This document shows, piece by piece, positions 9,344-18,349 of a stretch of 64,000 nucleotides of DNA. The position numbers were made by a program, and so were the translations under genes. The first letter of the stretch is position 1. Each line of letters begins with the position of its first letter. This DNA is from JAYPAN01 sp049597955 (lineage in GTDB: Bacteria > Pseudomonadota > Alphaproteobacteria > RS24): positions 1 to 64,000 of the forward strand of contig JBMYND010000004.1 in assembly GCA_049597955.1 (NCBI GenBank). Direction: 5' to 3'. The notes beneath the pieces were generated by a model. It was given only the letters and a program-made list of their open reading frames with translations, had not been told where the DNA came from and ran no database searches.

Positions 9344-11182
9344 ATGGCAGACGCACCAGCTTCGATTGGTCAGGTATTGGAAAGCATTACGCTGAATAAT
9401 ATTGTCACCGACAATATAATTACCAATTCTGATGTTGACTATTTCAAGGTTCCGGCCAGCGCGCTGACGCAGGATTCCTTGTTGAATGTCAATTTCAGCG
9501 GTCTGGCCGCTTCTGCAGATGAAGATGAGTTTCTTGTTTCCATCCGTAATGCGGCCGATACGGTGCTGGCCAGTTCCAAAATTGGTTCACAGCTTGTGCT
9601 TTCGGCAAGTGTTGATGCCAATACCGCCTATTATGTTCGGGTTGAGCGCGGCGACAGTTTACGGCTGGATAATTACACACTCTCGGTTGATTTGACGCCG
9701 ACAGTTGAAATTGAAGATAATGATTTATCTATTTCGGCCACACCCTTGCTTGCCGCCGACGCGCTTGCCAATAATTCAGCCGTGGTGAAGGGCATATTGG
9801 GCTCAGCCGCCACTCCTGATGGCAGCGATGTTGATTGGTATTCATTTACTACCGGCTCGCAAATCGGCACGTCTGTTACCTTGAATATCACGGCGGCAAC
9901 GGACGATGCCGATGTTTATACAGTTTCCGTTTATGATTCCTCTGTTGATGAAGTTGTCAGGAATCAAAGCGGTCAGCCTTTGACCACTTCCGTTGGCACC
10001 AATGCCGGCAGTCTGACTTTTAATCTCACCGGTGATACCGGTCTCAGCCCGGCAGGCACATATTTTGTTTCGGTTCAGGCGCTGGATGCCTCCGGCTTTG
10101 CCGCCACAAGCGAGGCCGGTCAGCAATATTCCATATCGCTGCAAGGAACCACAGACTTTAACGTCGCCCCGGTCTTGACCGTCGGTGCGGCGCGGTCGGG
10201 GACTTCCGGCTCCATTACCAATTCCGATGTCGTTATTGCCAATAATACGGTGATTGACCGCGAGGCGGCAGCGGCTGAGCGTGTTTTTGCAACTCAATTA
10301 AGTGACGTGGTATCGGTCAGCGACAAAAATGACGATGCGGCCAATGGCGCTATTCTGGCCTATGCGGTGGGTCTGCTCAATGAAGCGGATTTTGCCTCTG
10401 CCACTGGCACGATAAGCTATACGGATGATGATACGAATGAAACAGCGACGATTTCCGCGCAAAGCAGCATTGCAGCGGATGGGTTTTTTGTTTCCCTGTC
10501 GGCGGCTGAATTTGCCACAGCGCGCTATCAATCGGCCAATACGACACAAGAGCAACGGATTTATATTTACGCGAAAGACGGCTCCGGCGTCAGCACGGAT
10601 GTTTCAACATTGAACAATCCCAATGATTTGAGCGGTATTTTGTCCTTTACTGTATCAACGCAGGAAAATCTGGGCGATTTGCCGGCTGAGCCAACCCCTG
10701 ATGATACCGGCGGCAGTGCCACCGTTTCGGCGACGGCGACTTTTTGGAGTGGCGGCGCGGTGCTAGACGGGCAGGCTTTCAGTGTTTTGGCTGACGGCCA
10801 ATCAACAACGGTTACGGCGGATACGGCAGGCGTTATCGATGTGTCGCAATTTGTTGATGCGACGGTGCGCATTTCTGCCTCACTCACCAATCAACTGGCC
10901 GATAATGTTGACCTGATTGATGCCTTGCAAATTGTGAAACATATTGCCGGCACGCAAAGTTTGACCGGCAGCGCATTAATTGCCGCTGATGTCACGGGGG
11001 ATGGTAATGTCAACAGTGCCGACGTCACTGAGCTGGTTTCCATTTTGGCCAGTCAGAAAGATGCTGACTTGGTGTTGGTTGACGCGAATGGTCGGACGTC
11101 TTTTGATGTGGGGTCGCAGGATTTGCAATTGACCGGTGTGGTTCTTGGCGATGTCAATGGAACTTACGCCGATATATTGTAA
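9344..11182 (+). CDS. PPC-domain protein with C-terminal dockerin-like module, probable second T1SS cargo
   Basis: 612 residues, ATG preceded by an AGGGGGGC ribosome site 17 bases after the RTX gene. There is no signal peptide: the N-terminus (MADAPASIGQVLES) enters directly into two pre-peptidase-C-terminal-like beta domains (about residues 10-115 and 125-270, the second containing SDVDWYSF). A cadherin/VCBS-like stretch follows (about 280-440), then a small beta domain (about 465-520). Residues about 525-575 carry a dockerin type I-like duplication: a degenerate VDLIDALQIVKHIAG copy and a canonical DVTGDGNVNSADVTELVSIL loop. The tail LGDVNGTYADIL ends in hydrophobic residues like the neighbouring cargo. 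Dockerins classically bind cohesins; whether a partner exists here is inference. Lack of a Sec signal plus operon position suggests export by the adjacent ABC system. Confidence 0.75.
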   Translation: MADAPASIGQVLESITLNNIVTDNIITNSDVDYFKVPASALTQDSLLNVNFSGLAASADEDEFLVSIRNAADTVLASSKIGSQLVLSASVDANTAYYVRVERGDSLRLDNYTLSVDLTPTVEIEDNDLSISATPLLAADALANNSAVVKGILGSAATPDGSDVDWYSFTTGSQIGTSVTLNITAATDDADVYTVSVYDSSVDEVVRNQSGQPLTTSVGTNAGSLTFNLTGDTGLSPAGTYFVSVQALDASGFAATSEAGQQYSISLQGTTDFNVAPVLTVGAARSGTSGSITNSDVVIANNTVIDREAAAAERVFATQLSDVVSVSDKNDDAANGAILAYAVGLLNEADFASATGTISYTDDDTNETATISAQSSIAADGFFVSLSAAEFATARYQSANTTQEQRIYIYAKDGSGVSTDVSTLNNPNDLSGILSFTVSTQENLGDLPAEPTPDDTGGSATVSATATFWSGGAVLDGQAFSVLADGQSTTVTADTAGVIDVSQFVDATVRISASLTNQLADNVDLIDALQIVKHIAGTQSLTGSALIAADVTGDGNVNSADVTELVSILASQKDADLVLVDANGRTSFDVGSQDLQLTGVVLGDVNGTYADIL

Positions 11183-11196
11183 AAATCGGAAACTCT

Positions 11197-12699
11197 ATGT
11201 TTAGCCAGGTTTTTATTTGCCCAATGGGCATTGGGCGCGGCTTGCTTGCTTGGCTTGGCGGGGCTTTGTCGGCTCTCATAATGGCGGCTTTTTCCACTGT
11301 CCTTACCATGGCTGTTGCGCATGCTGATAATGCTTTGACCAATAATATTATTGACGGAAAAAACACCGATGTGACGGGCGTGCCGGTTATGGTGGATGGG
11401 CAGGGCCTGTCGGCAATATTGCAGGCCCAGCCTGCCTATAGCGCCTCTGTGCAGGCTTTTTGCAGCCGCGTTTTCGGGGTGAATGTGGCGAAATCCAGCT
11501 ATTTCCCGAAATTATCGCTCAGCCTGTCCAGCGGCGATAAAATGGTCGATAAAACCACCCGCTCGGATGAGTTTGGCGGGGTAAACAGTCCGGAATATGA
11601 CGGCAAGGGCACGGATGCCACGCTGGTGCTGCGCCAGCTTGTCTATGATTGGGGCGTCACACCGCGCGATATTAAAATCAGCGCCGGTGAAGCCTTGCGG
11701 GCTGATTTGCAGCGCCGTGAAAGCGTCAATACGATAATGTCGGAACTGCTCGGGCAGATTTTCGATTATGACACTTTGGCCTATTCGGTGGCCCGCTATA
11801 CGGAATTGCTGAAGCTGACCGAAGAATTGCTCGGCAATGTTGAAAAGAAATATCGGCTCGGCAGTGGCACTTTGACCGAAGTGAAAGAGTTGCGCCTGCA
11901 TATGTTGGAGCGCGAGACGCGGCTTAAATCAGCCAGTCTTGATTTGGTGCTGGCCGAGAAAAAATTGCAAAAAGTTTATGGGCTGGATGTTACCCAAGCC
12001 ATGGCCGTCCGCGATTTCTTCACCCGCATACGCGCGGCGCAGCCCGAACCGGCCGGTTTTACCAAATCGCTCTCTTTCCGCCTGAATTTGCGCGATATTG
12101 ACAATGCCAAAATTGAATTGTCGAAAATCACCCGCAGCCGGTTTCCCAAAATAGAGGCGGAAGTAACCGGTCGCAGCTGGGATTTGCAAGAAGAGCAAAC
12201 TTGCGGCGAGATTATCGGCACATCGCCGCTTGGCACGCCCAATCGCCTATTGACCGATTGCCGGTCAAGCGAGGTGACAGGGCGTTTGCTGCTGACCATG
12301 CCGCTTTATGATGGTGGCGAGAAAACCAATCGGCACCGCGCGGTGAATTCCGAATTGCGCCAGTTTCGCGCCAAACAGGAAGCCTTGCGCAAGGAGTTTG
12401 AGCGCGAAGCGGCAGAATTGCGCCGGCAGATTTCCGACTTGACCCGCCGGTCGGTCGAGTTGAACAAGCAATATGGGGAATTATCCTCGCGGCTTGCTGA
12501 TTTTCGCCGTATTCAAAGTCTGACCCAAGCCGATATTGCACTTATTTCAGGTCTGATTGCCCGGCAAATTGACCTCGAAATAGAAATTCGCAACAACAAT
12601 AATTCGCTGGAAGTTTCGCGCGCGGGTGTCTATCACTTGAACGATGATTTTGTCGATTTATTGTCTCTGGATTTGAAGAAACCAGATTGTAATTTGTAA
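11197..12699 (+). CDS. TolC-like outer membrane channel of type I secretion system
   Basis: 500 residues. An N-terminal hydrophobic stretch (about 18-40) ending AVAHA|DN looks like a cleavable signal peptide. The remainder is typical of the outer membrane efflux protein family: long heptad-rich helices (about 150-250 and 380-470), and the conserved LRQLVYDWG and LLLTMPLYDGG strands, the latter corresponding to the equatorial beta-barrel entry of each TolC repeat. It would form the trimeric outer-membrane duct through which the RTX and dockerin proteins leave the cell. It lies 14 bases after the dockerin-protein gene and 16 before the ABC gene, so it is almost certainly co-transcribed with both. 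Confidence 0.88.
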   Translation: MFSQVFICPMGIGRGLLAWLGGALSALIMAAFSTVLTMAVAHADNALTNNIIDGKNTDVTGVPVMVDGQGLSAILQAQPAYSASVQAFCSRVFGVNVAKSSYFPKLSLSLSSGDKMVDKTTRSDEFGGVNSPEYDGKGTDATLVLRQLVYDWGVTPRDIKISAGEALRADLQRRESVNTIMSELLGQIFDYDTLAYSVARYTELLKLTEELLGNVEKKYRLGSGTLTEVKELRLHMLERETRLKSASLDLVLAEKKLQKVYGLDVTQAMAVRDFFTRIRAAQPEPAGFTKSLSFRLNLRDIDNAKIELSKITRSRFPKIEAEVTGRSWDLQEEQTCGEIIGTSPLGTPNRLLTDCRSSEVTGRLLLTMPLYDGGEKTNRHRAVNSELRQFRAKQEALRKEFEREAAELRRQISDLTRRSVELNKQYGELSSRLADFRRIQSLTQADIALISGLIARQIDLEIEIRNNNNSLEVSRAGVYHLNDDFVDLLSLDLKKPDCNL

Positions 12700-12715
12700 C
12701 CCATATCTGTCTTTT

Positions 12716-14449
12716 ATGTCTGTAACCGATACCAAAAATAATACTTATTTAGCCAATCACTGGTTTTGGGGCGGCGTGCTGGCATGCAAAAAAATATATG
12801 GCCAAGTGGCAGCCGCTTCGGTTTTTATCAATCTGTTTGCGCTGGCTTCTTCGCTTTACATTATGACGGTTTATGACCGGGTGATACCCAATCGGGCGCT
12901 TGAAAGCCTGTGGGCGTTGACAATGATTATGCTGGTCGTGCTGGTCTTTGATTTTTTGATGAAAATGACCCGCGCCTCCTTTGTTGATTATGCCGGGGCG
13001 CTGATTGACCGACGCATTTCCGATATGCTGTTTCGTCGCGTTCTCAATAATGATGATTTTATGAAAAACAATGCGACCGGCGCTTTGGCCAGCATTGTGC
13101 GCGAGTTTGATTTTCTGCGCGATTTGATTGGCTCGGCGACATTTACCGTGCTGGTTGATTTGCCCTTTGTGCTGCTTTTCATTGTTGTCCTGTTCATGAT
13201 TGGCGGGGCGGTGGCGATTGTGCCGGCATTGATTGTGCCAGTGGTGATTTTGGTTGGCCTGCTGCTGCAACCGGTATTGCGCCGCCTGTCCGGTGATACA
13301 ATGACACAGGGACAAAACAAGCAATCGCTGATGGTGGAAATTATCGGGGCCATTAAAACACTGAAAACCGTGCGTGGCTTCGGGTCGCTTTATGAACGCT
13401 GGATGCAGTCTGTCGCCTTGCAGGATAATTATTCCCACCGCATGAAATATTCCGGACAACTTGCGCAAAGCACAGTGCAGGCCGGTCAGCAGCTCAATCA
13501 AATCGGCATTGTTGTCTATGGTGTTTATCTGATTAATAGCGGTGATTTGACTATGGGTCAGCTTATCGCCTGTGTGATTTTATCCGGTCGCGCCATGGCA
13601 CCGCTTGGACAGGTGATAAATCTGCTGACCCGTCTCAATCAGGCCATGACGTCTTATCGCAATCTGGACAGTATGTTTTCCAATGCCGACAAGGATGATG
13701 AAGCAGCGATTGAAAAACGGATAAGACGCCCCAGCCTGACCGGCGCGTTGCGCATCAAGGATTTGAAATTCACCCATGCCGGTCAGTCAGATGCGACATT
13801 GGACGGGCTGACCTTGACCATTAAGCCCGGTGAGCGCATCGCGCTGCTTGGTAAAGTCGGCTCAGGCAAAAGCACATTGCTGGAATTGCTGGCCGGGCTT
13901 TACCCGCCCGAGCAGGGCTATATCCTCTATGATGAAACCGATATTAAGCAATTGCACCCGGATGATTTGCGCCGCAATATTTCCGTTGTCCTGCAAGACC
14001 CGGTGTTGTTTTCGGGGAGCCTGAAAGAAAATCTGCTTATGGGCAATCCTGACGCGACCGATGACCAGCTCATTGACGCGGCCAATGCGACCGGTGCGGG
14101 CGGTTTTATCGGTGTTCTGCCCGGCGGTTTTGAATTTCCCCTGTCCGAGCGCGGGCGGGAATTATCGGTTGGTATGCGCCAGTCGCTTGTTATGTCGCGC
14201 GCGCTGCTGGCTGATACACCGGTTTTGCTGCTTGATGAGCCGACCGCTGCGCTGGATTCCGGCTCAGAACAGCGCGTGGTTGCAGCATTGGATGAACGCA
14301 CCAAGGGCAAGACAGTGATTTTTGTCACCCATAGGGGCGCCTTATTGCAATTGGCCGACCGGATAATTGTCATGGATGGCGGCAAGATTGTCGCTGACGG
14401 CCCGCGCGATGAATTGCTCAAAGCGATGAATAAACAGGCGGCGACATAG
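12716..14449 (+). CDS. Type I secretion ABC transporter (LssB/PrtD-type permease-ATPase)
   Basis: 577 residues. Membrane helices run over roughly residues 20-310 with the family hallmark FALASSLYIMTVYDRVIPN near the first helices. The nucleotide-binding domain has Walker A GKVGSGKST (about 379), Walker B VLLLDEPTAALD (about 503) and the switch histidine in VTHRG. The signature is LSVGMRQ instead of LSGGQ, a departure also affecting the Gln. Family members of the LapB/LssB branch usually carry an N-terminal C39-peptidase-like domain of about 130 residues; here the protein begins almost directly at the transmembrane domain, as in PrtD/HasD exporters. With the HlyD- and TolC-like neighbours it forms the inner-membrane motor that recognises C-terminal signals of the cargo. 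Confidence 0.9.
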   Translation: MSVTDTKNNTYLANHWFWGGVLACKKIYGQVAAASVFINLFALASSLYIMTVYDRVIPNRALESLWALTMIMLVVLVFDFLMKMTRASFVDYAGALIDRRISDMLFRRVLNNDDFMKNNATGALASIVREFDFLRDLIGSATFTVLVDLPFVLLFIVVLFMIGGAVAIVPALIVPVVILVGLLLQPVLRRLSGDTMTQGQNKQSLMVEIIGAIKTLKTVRGFGSLYERWMQSVALQDNYSHRMKYSGQLAQSTVQAGQQLNQIGIVVYGVYLINSGDLTMGQLIACVILSGRAMAPLGQVINLLTRLNQAMTSYRNLDSMFSNADKDDEAAIEKRIRRPSLTGALRIKDLKFTHAGQSDATLDGLTLTIKPGERIALLGKVGSGKSTLLELLAGLYPPEQGYILYDETDIKQLHPDDLRRNISVVLQDPVLFSGSLKENLLMGNPDATDDQLIDAANATGAGGFIGVLPGGFEFPLSERGRELSVGMRQSLVMSRALLADTPVLLLDEPTAALDSGSEQRVVAALDERTKGKTVIFVTHRGALLQLADRIIVMDGGKIVADGPRDELLKAMNKQAAT

Positions 14450-14456
14450 GTTTTTC

Positions 14457-15854
14457 ATGAGTTTGAAGGAAAAATATATCGACCCCTATATCGACAGGGA
14501 AAAGCTGAAGCAGATGGCGCGGCGGGTTTATGAACGTCTGCGCGATTTTATTATTTTGTTGAACCAGCCACCGCCTGAGCTGATTGCCGATAAGGATGCG
14601 CTGGCTGAGAAAGCGGAAGAATATCTGAATGTCGAAGCCCCGCGCGCCAGCAATCGCGTGTTTGTTTTAATATCGGTATTTTTCACCATATTCATCCTGT
14701 GGGCGACATTGGCGGAATTAAATCAAGTTGTGCGGGCGGAAGGTGAAATCATCCCGCCAAGCAAGGTGCAACTTGTCCAGAACCGCATGCCCGGCTCGGT
14801 GCGCGCGATAGAGGTTTCACTGGGTGATACAGTGGCCAAGGGTGATGTGCTGTTTCGCCTTGAAGATGAAGATGCCAGTGCCAATTTTGATGATAATGAA
14901 ATTACGCGGCTGACGGCGATGGCTGCCATGCGCCGTTTGCAGGCAGAAATATCCGGCGATGACAGCCTTGATTTTCCCGCACTCATGCGCCGCGCCGCGC
15001 CCGATGCGATTGCCCGCGAGGAAGAATTATTCAACCAGCGCAAGCAATCGCTGACAATCCGGCTGAAAGTGGTCGAGCGCGCGATAAGAGAGCATGAAGC
15101 TGAATACAGCATGGCCTCGGCGCAAGCTGATAATTTCCGAGAGGAAATATCCATTTTGACGCCATTGGTGGAAGAAGGGCTTGAGCCGAAACTGAAATTG
15201 TTGGATGCCAAAAACCGTTTGGCGCAGTTTTCCGGCTCGGCGCGCCTGGCGGAAATTGCCGCCGAGCGCAAGCGCGATGAATATGACGCGATTGTCGCCG
15301 AATTTCGGTCGGAAGCGGCCAGTGAATTGGTAGAAGTGCGTAAAACCGCTGAAAAAGCGACTGTCAAAGAAGAAGCCTATCGCGCCAAAGTGGCTTTTTC
15401 CGAAGTGCGTGCGCCGGTCAATGGTGTAGTTTCGGCGGTCAATGTCTCAACCATTGGCGAAGTGGTGCAGGGCGGCACTTCATTGGCCGAAATCGTGCCG
15501 GATGAGCGGTTTATTTTGGTGCGGGCGCGTTTGGCGGTTGAGGATGTCTCCAATGTACGCATTGGCCAGGCTGTGCAGGTTGCGCTGTCGGCCTATGATG
15601 TATCGCGCTATGGGTCGCTTGAGGGGGCGATACAGCGCATCGCGCAAAACACAACGGTGGAAAATGACAGGCCGCCCTATTATGAGACGATAATTTCCAT
15701 CCCGGAGCCGAAATTTTCCAAATCGGAACAGAATGTTCAAATGTTTCCCGGCATGACGGTGACGGTCGATATTATCGGCGAGAAAAGATCAATCCTTGAA
15801 TATCTGATGACACCGATTGAGCGGGCTTCCGGTGTGGTTTTCAGGGAAAGTTAG
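14457..15854 (+). CDS. HlyD-family membrane fusion protein of type I secretion
   Basis: 465 residues. A cytoplasmic N-terminal segment of about 65 residues precedes one membrane helix (about 66-86). The periplasmic part opens with a half lipoyl motif (VVRAEGEIIPPSKVQLVQ, then GDTVAKGDVLFRLEDEDA). Next comes a long coiled coil (about 150-310), the returning half motif SEVRAPVNGVVSAVNVSTIGEVV, and a C-terminal beta-barrel. This is the canonical HlyD/PrtE layout; the protein bridges the ABC motor and the TolC-like channel. The ATG is 7 bases after the ABC stop, so the genes are probably translationally linked. Confidence 0.92.
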   Translation: MSLKEKYIDPYIDREKLKQMARRVYERLRDFIILLNQPPPELIADKDALAEKAEEYLNVEAPRASNRVFVLISVFFTIFILWATLAELNQVVRAEGEIIPPSKVQLVQNRMPGSVRAIEVSLGDTVAKGDVLFRLEDEDASANFDDNEITRLTAMAAMRRLQAEISGDDSLDFPALMRRAAPDAIAREEELFNQRKQSLTIRLKVVERAIREHEAEYSMASAQADNFREEISILTPLVEEGLEPKLKLLDAKNRLAQFSGSARLAEIAAERKRDEYDAIVAEFRSEAASELVEVRKTAEKATVKEEAYRAKVAFSEVRAPVNGVVSAVNVSTIGEVVQGGTSLAEIVPDERFILVRARLAVEDVSNVRIGQAVQVALSAYDVSRYGSLEGAIQRIAQNTTVENDRPPYYETIISIPEPKFSKSEQNVQMFPGMTVTVDIIGEKRSILEYLMTPIERASGVVFRES

Positions 15855-15917
15855 AATTAGTAATTGTTTGAAAGTCAATTTGAGACTACGATTTCGTATG
15901 TAATGAGGGGGAGTGTT

Positions 15918-18059
15918 ATGTCCCGGCGTTTAGTCCAGTCCGAGCTTAAAACACAGACATTTTTGGTCAGCATGATATCCGTGGCACTCGCAGCCTGCGG
16001 TGGCGGCGGCGGTGGCGGGGGCCCTGCTGTTCCGGATGGCGGCGGCACTGGCGGTGGTGGCACTGGCGGTGGTGGCACTGGCGGTGGTGGCGGAAGCACG
16101 CCGGGTGTCAGCGGCAATGCGGTCAAAGGGCCGTTGCAAAATGCCAATGTGTTCATTGATACGGATGGCGATGGTGTTCACGGCACCAATGACAGCCCGA
16201 TTGTGACAACTGATGCCGATGGTGCCTTCACGACCGCTTCTGGCTTTGAGGGTGATTTGGTGGTGCAGGCGACGGCTGATACGGTGGACACATTCGCCCC
16301 CGATACGCCACTTGACGGGCTGGTGCTGAAAGCACCTTCAGGTTATTCCGTTGTATCACCGGCTACGACCCTGACCTCAGCCATTCTTGAAAGCAATAGT
16401 GATTTAACACCGGCGCAGGCGGAGGAAAGGGTCAAGGATGCGCTTGGTCTGGGCAATGTTGACCTTGAGACGTTTAACCCATTTGATGATGTGAACAGCG
16501 AAGCGTCGCGGATTTATGAAAAAAAGGCGCAGCAGGTCATCTCCATCGCCAATTCGATTTCCCAATTGACGGTTTCCGGTGGCGGCAGCAAGGCTGGCTC
16601 TTTGTCTGATGCGCTTGGCTCTATTGCCGAAGTCTTGAACAGCAATATCCAAAGTGACCCGTCATCTGCCACCAATTTGGCCAGCGGCTCCATTATCGGT
16701 GATGTGATTGACGAAATGAGCGACCCGAATGGTGACAATTACAATGCCGCCTTTGCGACGAAAGTGCAGGGGCTGGGCACGGCGGCCATTGAGTCCATGA
16801 AAACGGTAATCGCCGTTGTCAATACGGCGATTGATGAGATTCAGGATATTTCATCTGCCGGTGATACGCTGGCGAAAATCCAAAACATTGTCGCTTCGGA
16901 AGCGTCAAAAGTGGCCGAAGGGATAGCCCCGGCCATCACCTCCCTTGATGCGCTGGACAATTATGTCACTGTCGCCGGTATCAAGAATCTTGAATTTGAT
17001 GAGAACGGCACTTTAACCCAAGAAGTCACTTTGACCATTGTTGACCCTGATACATCGGATGAGACCAGCTATACATTTTCAACGACGCCGACATTCAGCA
17101 ATGGCCGGGTTATTGGCGGTGACACAATATCCTCGCCGCTCGGCACATTGACAGTGAGCGCGGCAGGCGTGGTGAATTTCTCTGTCGATGCGTCTGCCGT
17201 CGATTTTCTGACCGATAGTCAAACACTGGTTCAGAACTATACGCTGACCATTCTTGACAATGGGGGCAATGAGGTTGGGCAGGAAGTGGTGCGCGTGGCT
17301 GTCAGCGGTATCAATGATGCGCCGGTCATTACCTCCGACAATTCAATCTCTGTCTTTGAGTCGGTCGAGCCCGGCGAAACGATTTTGCAATTGACGGCCA
17401 GCGATGCGGAAAATGATGCGATAACGCTGGCTTTGACGGGAGACGATGCAAGCGCCTTTACCCTTGCCGATAATGGCGCGCTGTCTTTTGTTGCCTCACC
17501 GGATTTTGCGACCAAATCAGCCTATGCTTTGGGCGTGCAGGCGACCGATGCGAATGGGGCGTCAAGCACGTCCAATCTTGTTGTGTCAGTGATTGACAGC
17601 GACAGTTTCATTTCTTTTGACACAACCAATGACGGGCAGGATTATTCCACCGTCGTCACGCTTAACTTTGAAGATTTGAACAATTTCAATTCGGAATATG
17701 ATTTATCCGATGGTCTGACCGGTTTTGTCGTTGGGCTGGAAGCAGTGCAGGGTTGGGATGTAATTACCGGCAAAGCCGGTGGTGCCATTGGCTCTTGGGC
17801 TTCGGCGCTGACCGGTGATACGATTGAAATTTCCACGGAACTTGATGTGGCCGGGCAAACCACATTCCGCGTGGCGGTGTTGTCCAATGATGGCAGTAAT
17901 ATTGCGGGCTCCAGCAATGAGCTGACCCTTGGCACATTGTCCTACACAGTCGCCCAAGGGGTTCAGGATTTCGACCTCACAATGACCGACAGCTATATCT
18001 CCACCTATGACCCGATGGTGCGCGTGGATGTGGTTGATTATACGCTGGATATCATCTAG
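15918..18059 (+). CDS. Surface lipoprotein with Gly-rich stalk and cadherin/VCBS-like domains
   Basis: 713 residues from the ATG at 15918, chosen because GAGGGGGAG sits just upstream and the product then begins with a classic lipoprotein signal (VALAAC, Cys about 27). After the lipidated Cys come a run of Gly and three GGGGT repeats forming a flexible stalk. A domain follows with GPLQNANVFIDTDGDGVHGT (about 75-100), the starch-binding-like/SdrD-B-like repeat often seen in large exported proteins. Then come a helical region (about 165-350), a VCBS/cadherin pair (about 360-560, GINDAPVIT and DAENDAITLAL) and a final beta-sandwich of about 150 residues. The gene belongs to the type I secretion operon, which suggests a surface receptor or anchor for the exported proteins; this is inference. 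The final domain has features reminiscent of cohesins but cannot be assigned by eye. Confidence 0.8.
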   Translation: MSRRLVQSELKTQTFLVSMISVALAACGGGGGGGGPAVPDGGGTGGGGTGGGGTGGGGGSTPGVSGNAVKGPLQNANVFIDTDGDGVHGTNDSPIVTTDADGAFTTASGFEGDLVVQATADTVDTFAPDTPLDGLVLKAPSGYSVVSPATTLTSAILESNSDLTPAQAEERVKDALGLGNVDLETFNPFDDVNSEASRIYEKKAQQVISIANSISQLTVSGGGSKAGSLSDALGSIAEVLNSNIQSDPSSATNLASGSIIGDVIDEMSDPNGDNYNAAFATKVQGLGTAAIESMKTVIAVVNTAIDEIQDISSAGDTLAKIQNIVASEASKVAEGIAPAITSLDALDNYVTVAGIKNLEFDENGTLTQEVTLTIVDPDTSDETSYTFSTTPTFSNGRVIGGDTISSPLGTLTVSAAGVVNFSVDASAVDFLTDSQTLVQNYTLTILDNGGNEVGQEVVRVAVSGINDAPVITSDNSISVFESVEPGETILQLTASDAENDAITLALTGDDASAFTLADNGALSFVASPDFATKSAYALGVQATDANGASSTSNLVVSVIDSDSFISFDTTNDGQDYSTVVTLNFEDLNNFNSEYDLSDGLTGFVVGLEAVQGWDVITGKAGGAIGSWASALTGDTIEISTELDVAGQTTFRVAVLSNDGSNIAGSSNELTLGTLSYTVAQGVQDFDLTMTDSYISTYDPMVRVDVVDYTLDII
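16047..16091 (+). repeat. 15-bp tandem repeat x3 encoding Gly-Gly-Gly-Gly-Thr stalk
   Basis: Three perfect copies of ACTGGCGGTGGTGGC lie in frame just after the lipobox region of the lipoprotein gene. Changes in copy number would leave the frame intact and only alter stalk length. Confidence 0.95.
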
Positions 18060-18091
18060 CTTTCACACATCCAGCAAATAAGGGGGCTTTT

Positions 18092-18346
18092 ATGAGTGAA
18101 ACCGCTGACAATGAACAGACCATCTCGATTGATGGCAAAGATGTAAAAGTTTCGGATTTGTCACCTCAAGCGCGAGGGCTTTTGGCTTTTTTGACAAGAA
18201 TTGACGAGGAATTGCGTGATGCGCGCTACCAGCTTGACCGTGCCCAAATGGCACGACAACAAGCATTGCAGCAATTGACCCGTGCGCTTAACGCCAAAGA
18301 AGGCGAAGAAGAAGCACCGGTCAAGGGCAAGAAAAAAGCCAATTAG
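18092..18346 (+). CDS. Small coiled-coil protein, probably DUF6447 family
   Basis: 84 residues, ATG preceded by AGGGGGC, 32 bases after the lipoprotein stop. The N-terminus contains ISIDGKDVKVSDLSPQARGL, a layout I associate with DUF6447 proteins (a short IDGKEY-DLSDEA motif, then a helix). Residues about 30-68 form a heptad-rich helix (RIDEELRDARYQLDRAQMA) and the end is Lys/Glu-rich. No signal peptide or membrane helix, so it is cytosolic. Function unknown. Its place at the end of the secretion operon suggests a chaperone or accessory factor for cargo or exporter, but nothing in the sequence proves it. The stop is only 3 bases from the convergent gmd stop. Confidence 0.7.
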   Translation: MSETADNEQTISIDGKDVKVSDLSPQARGLLAFLTRIDEELRDARYQLDRAQMARQQALQQLTRALNAKEGEEEAPVKGKKKAN

Positions 18347-18349
18347 CGG

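Noticed and set aside
15864..15917. Upstream TTG or ATG starts for the lipoprotein (15864, 15903)
   Set aside because: They give an odd N-terminus before the lipoprotein signal, while 15918 has the GAGGGGGAG site at the right distance.
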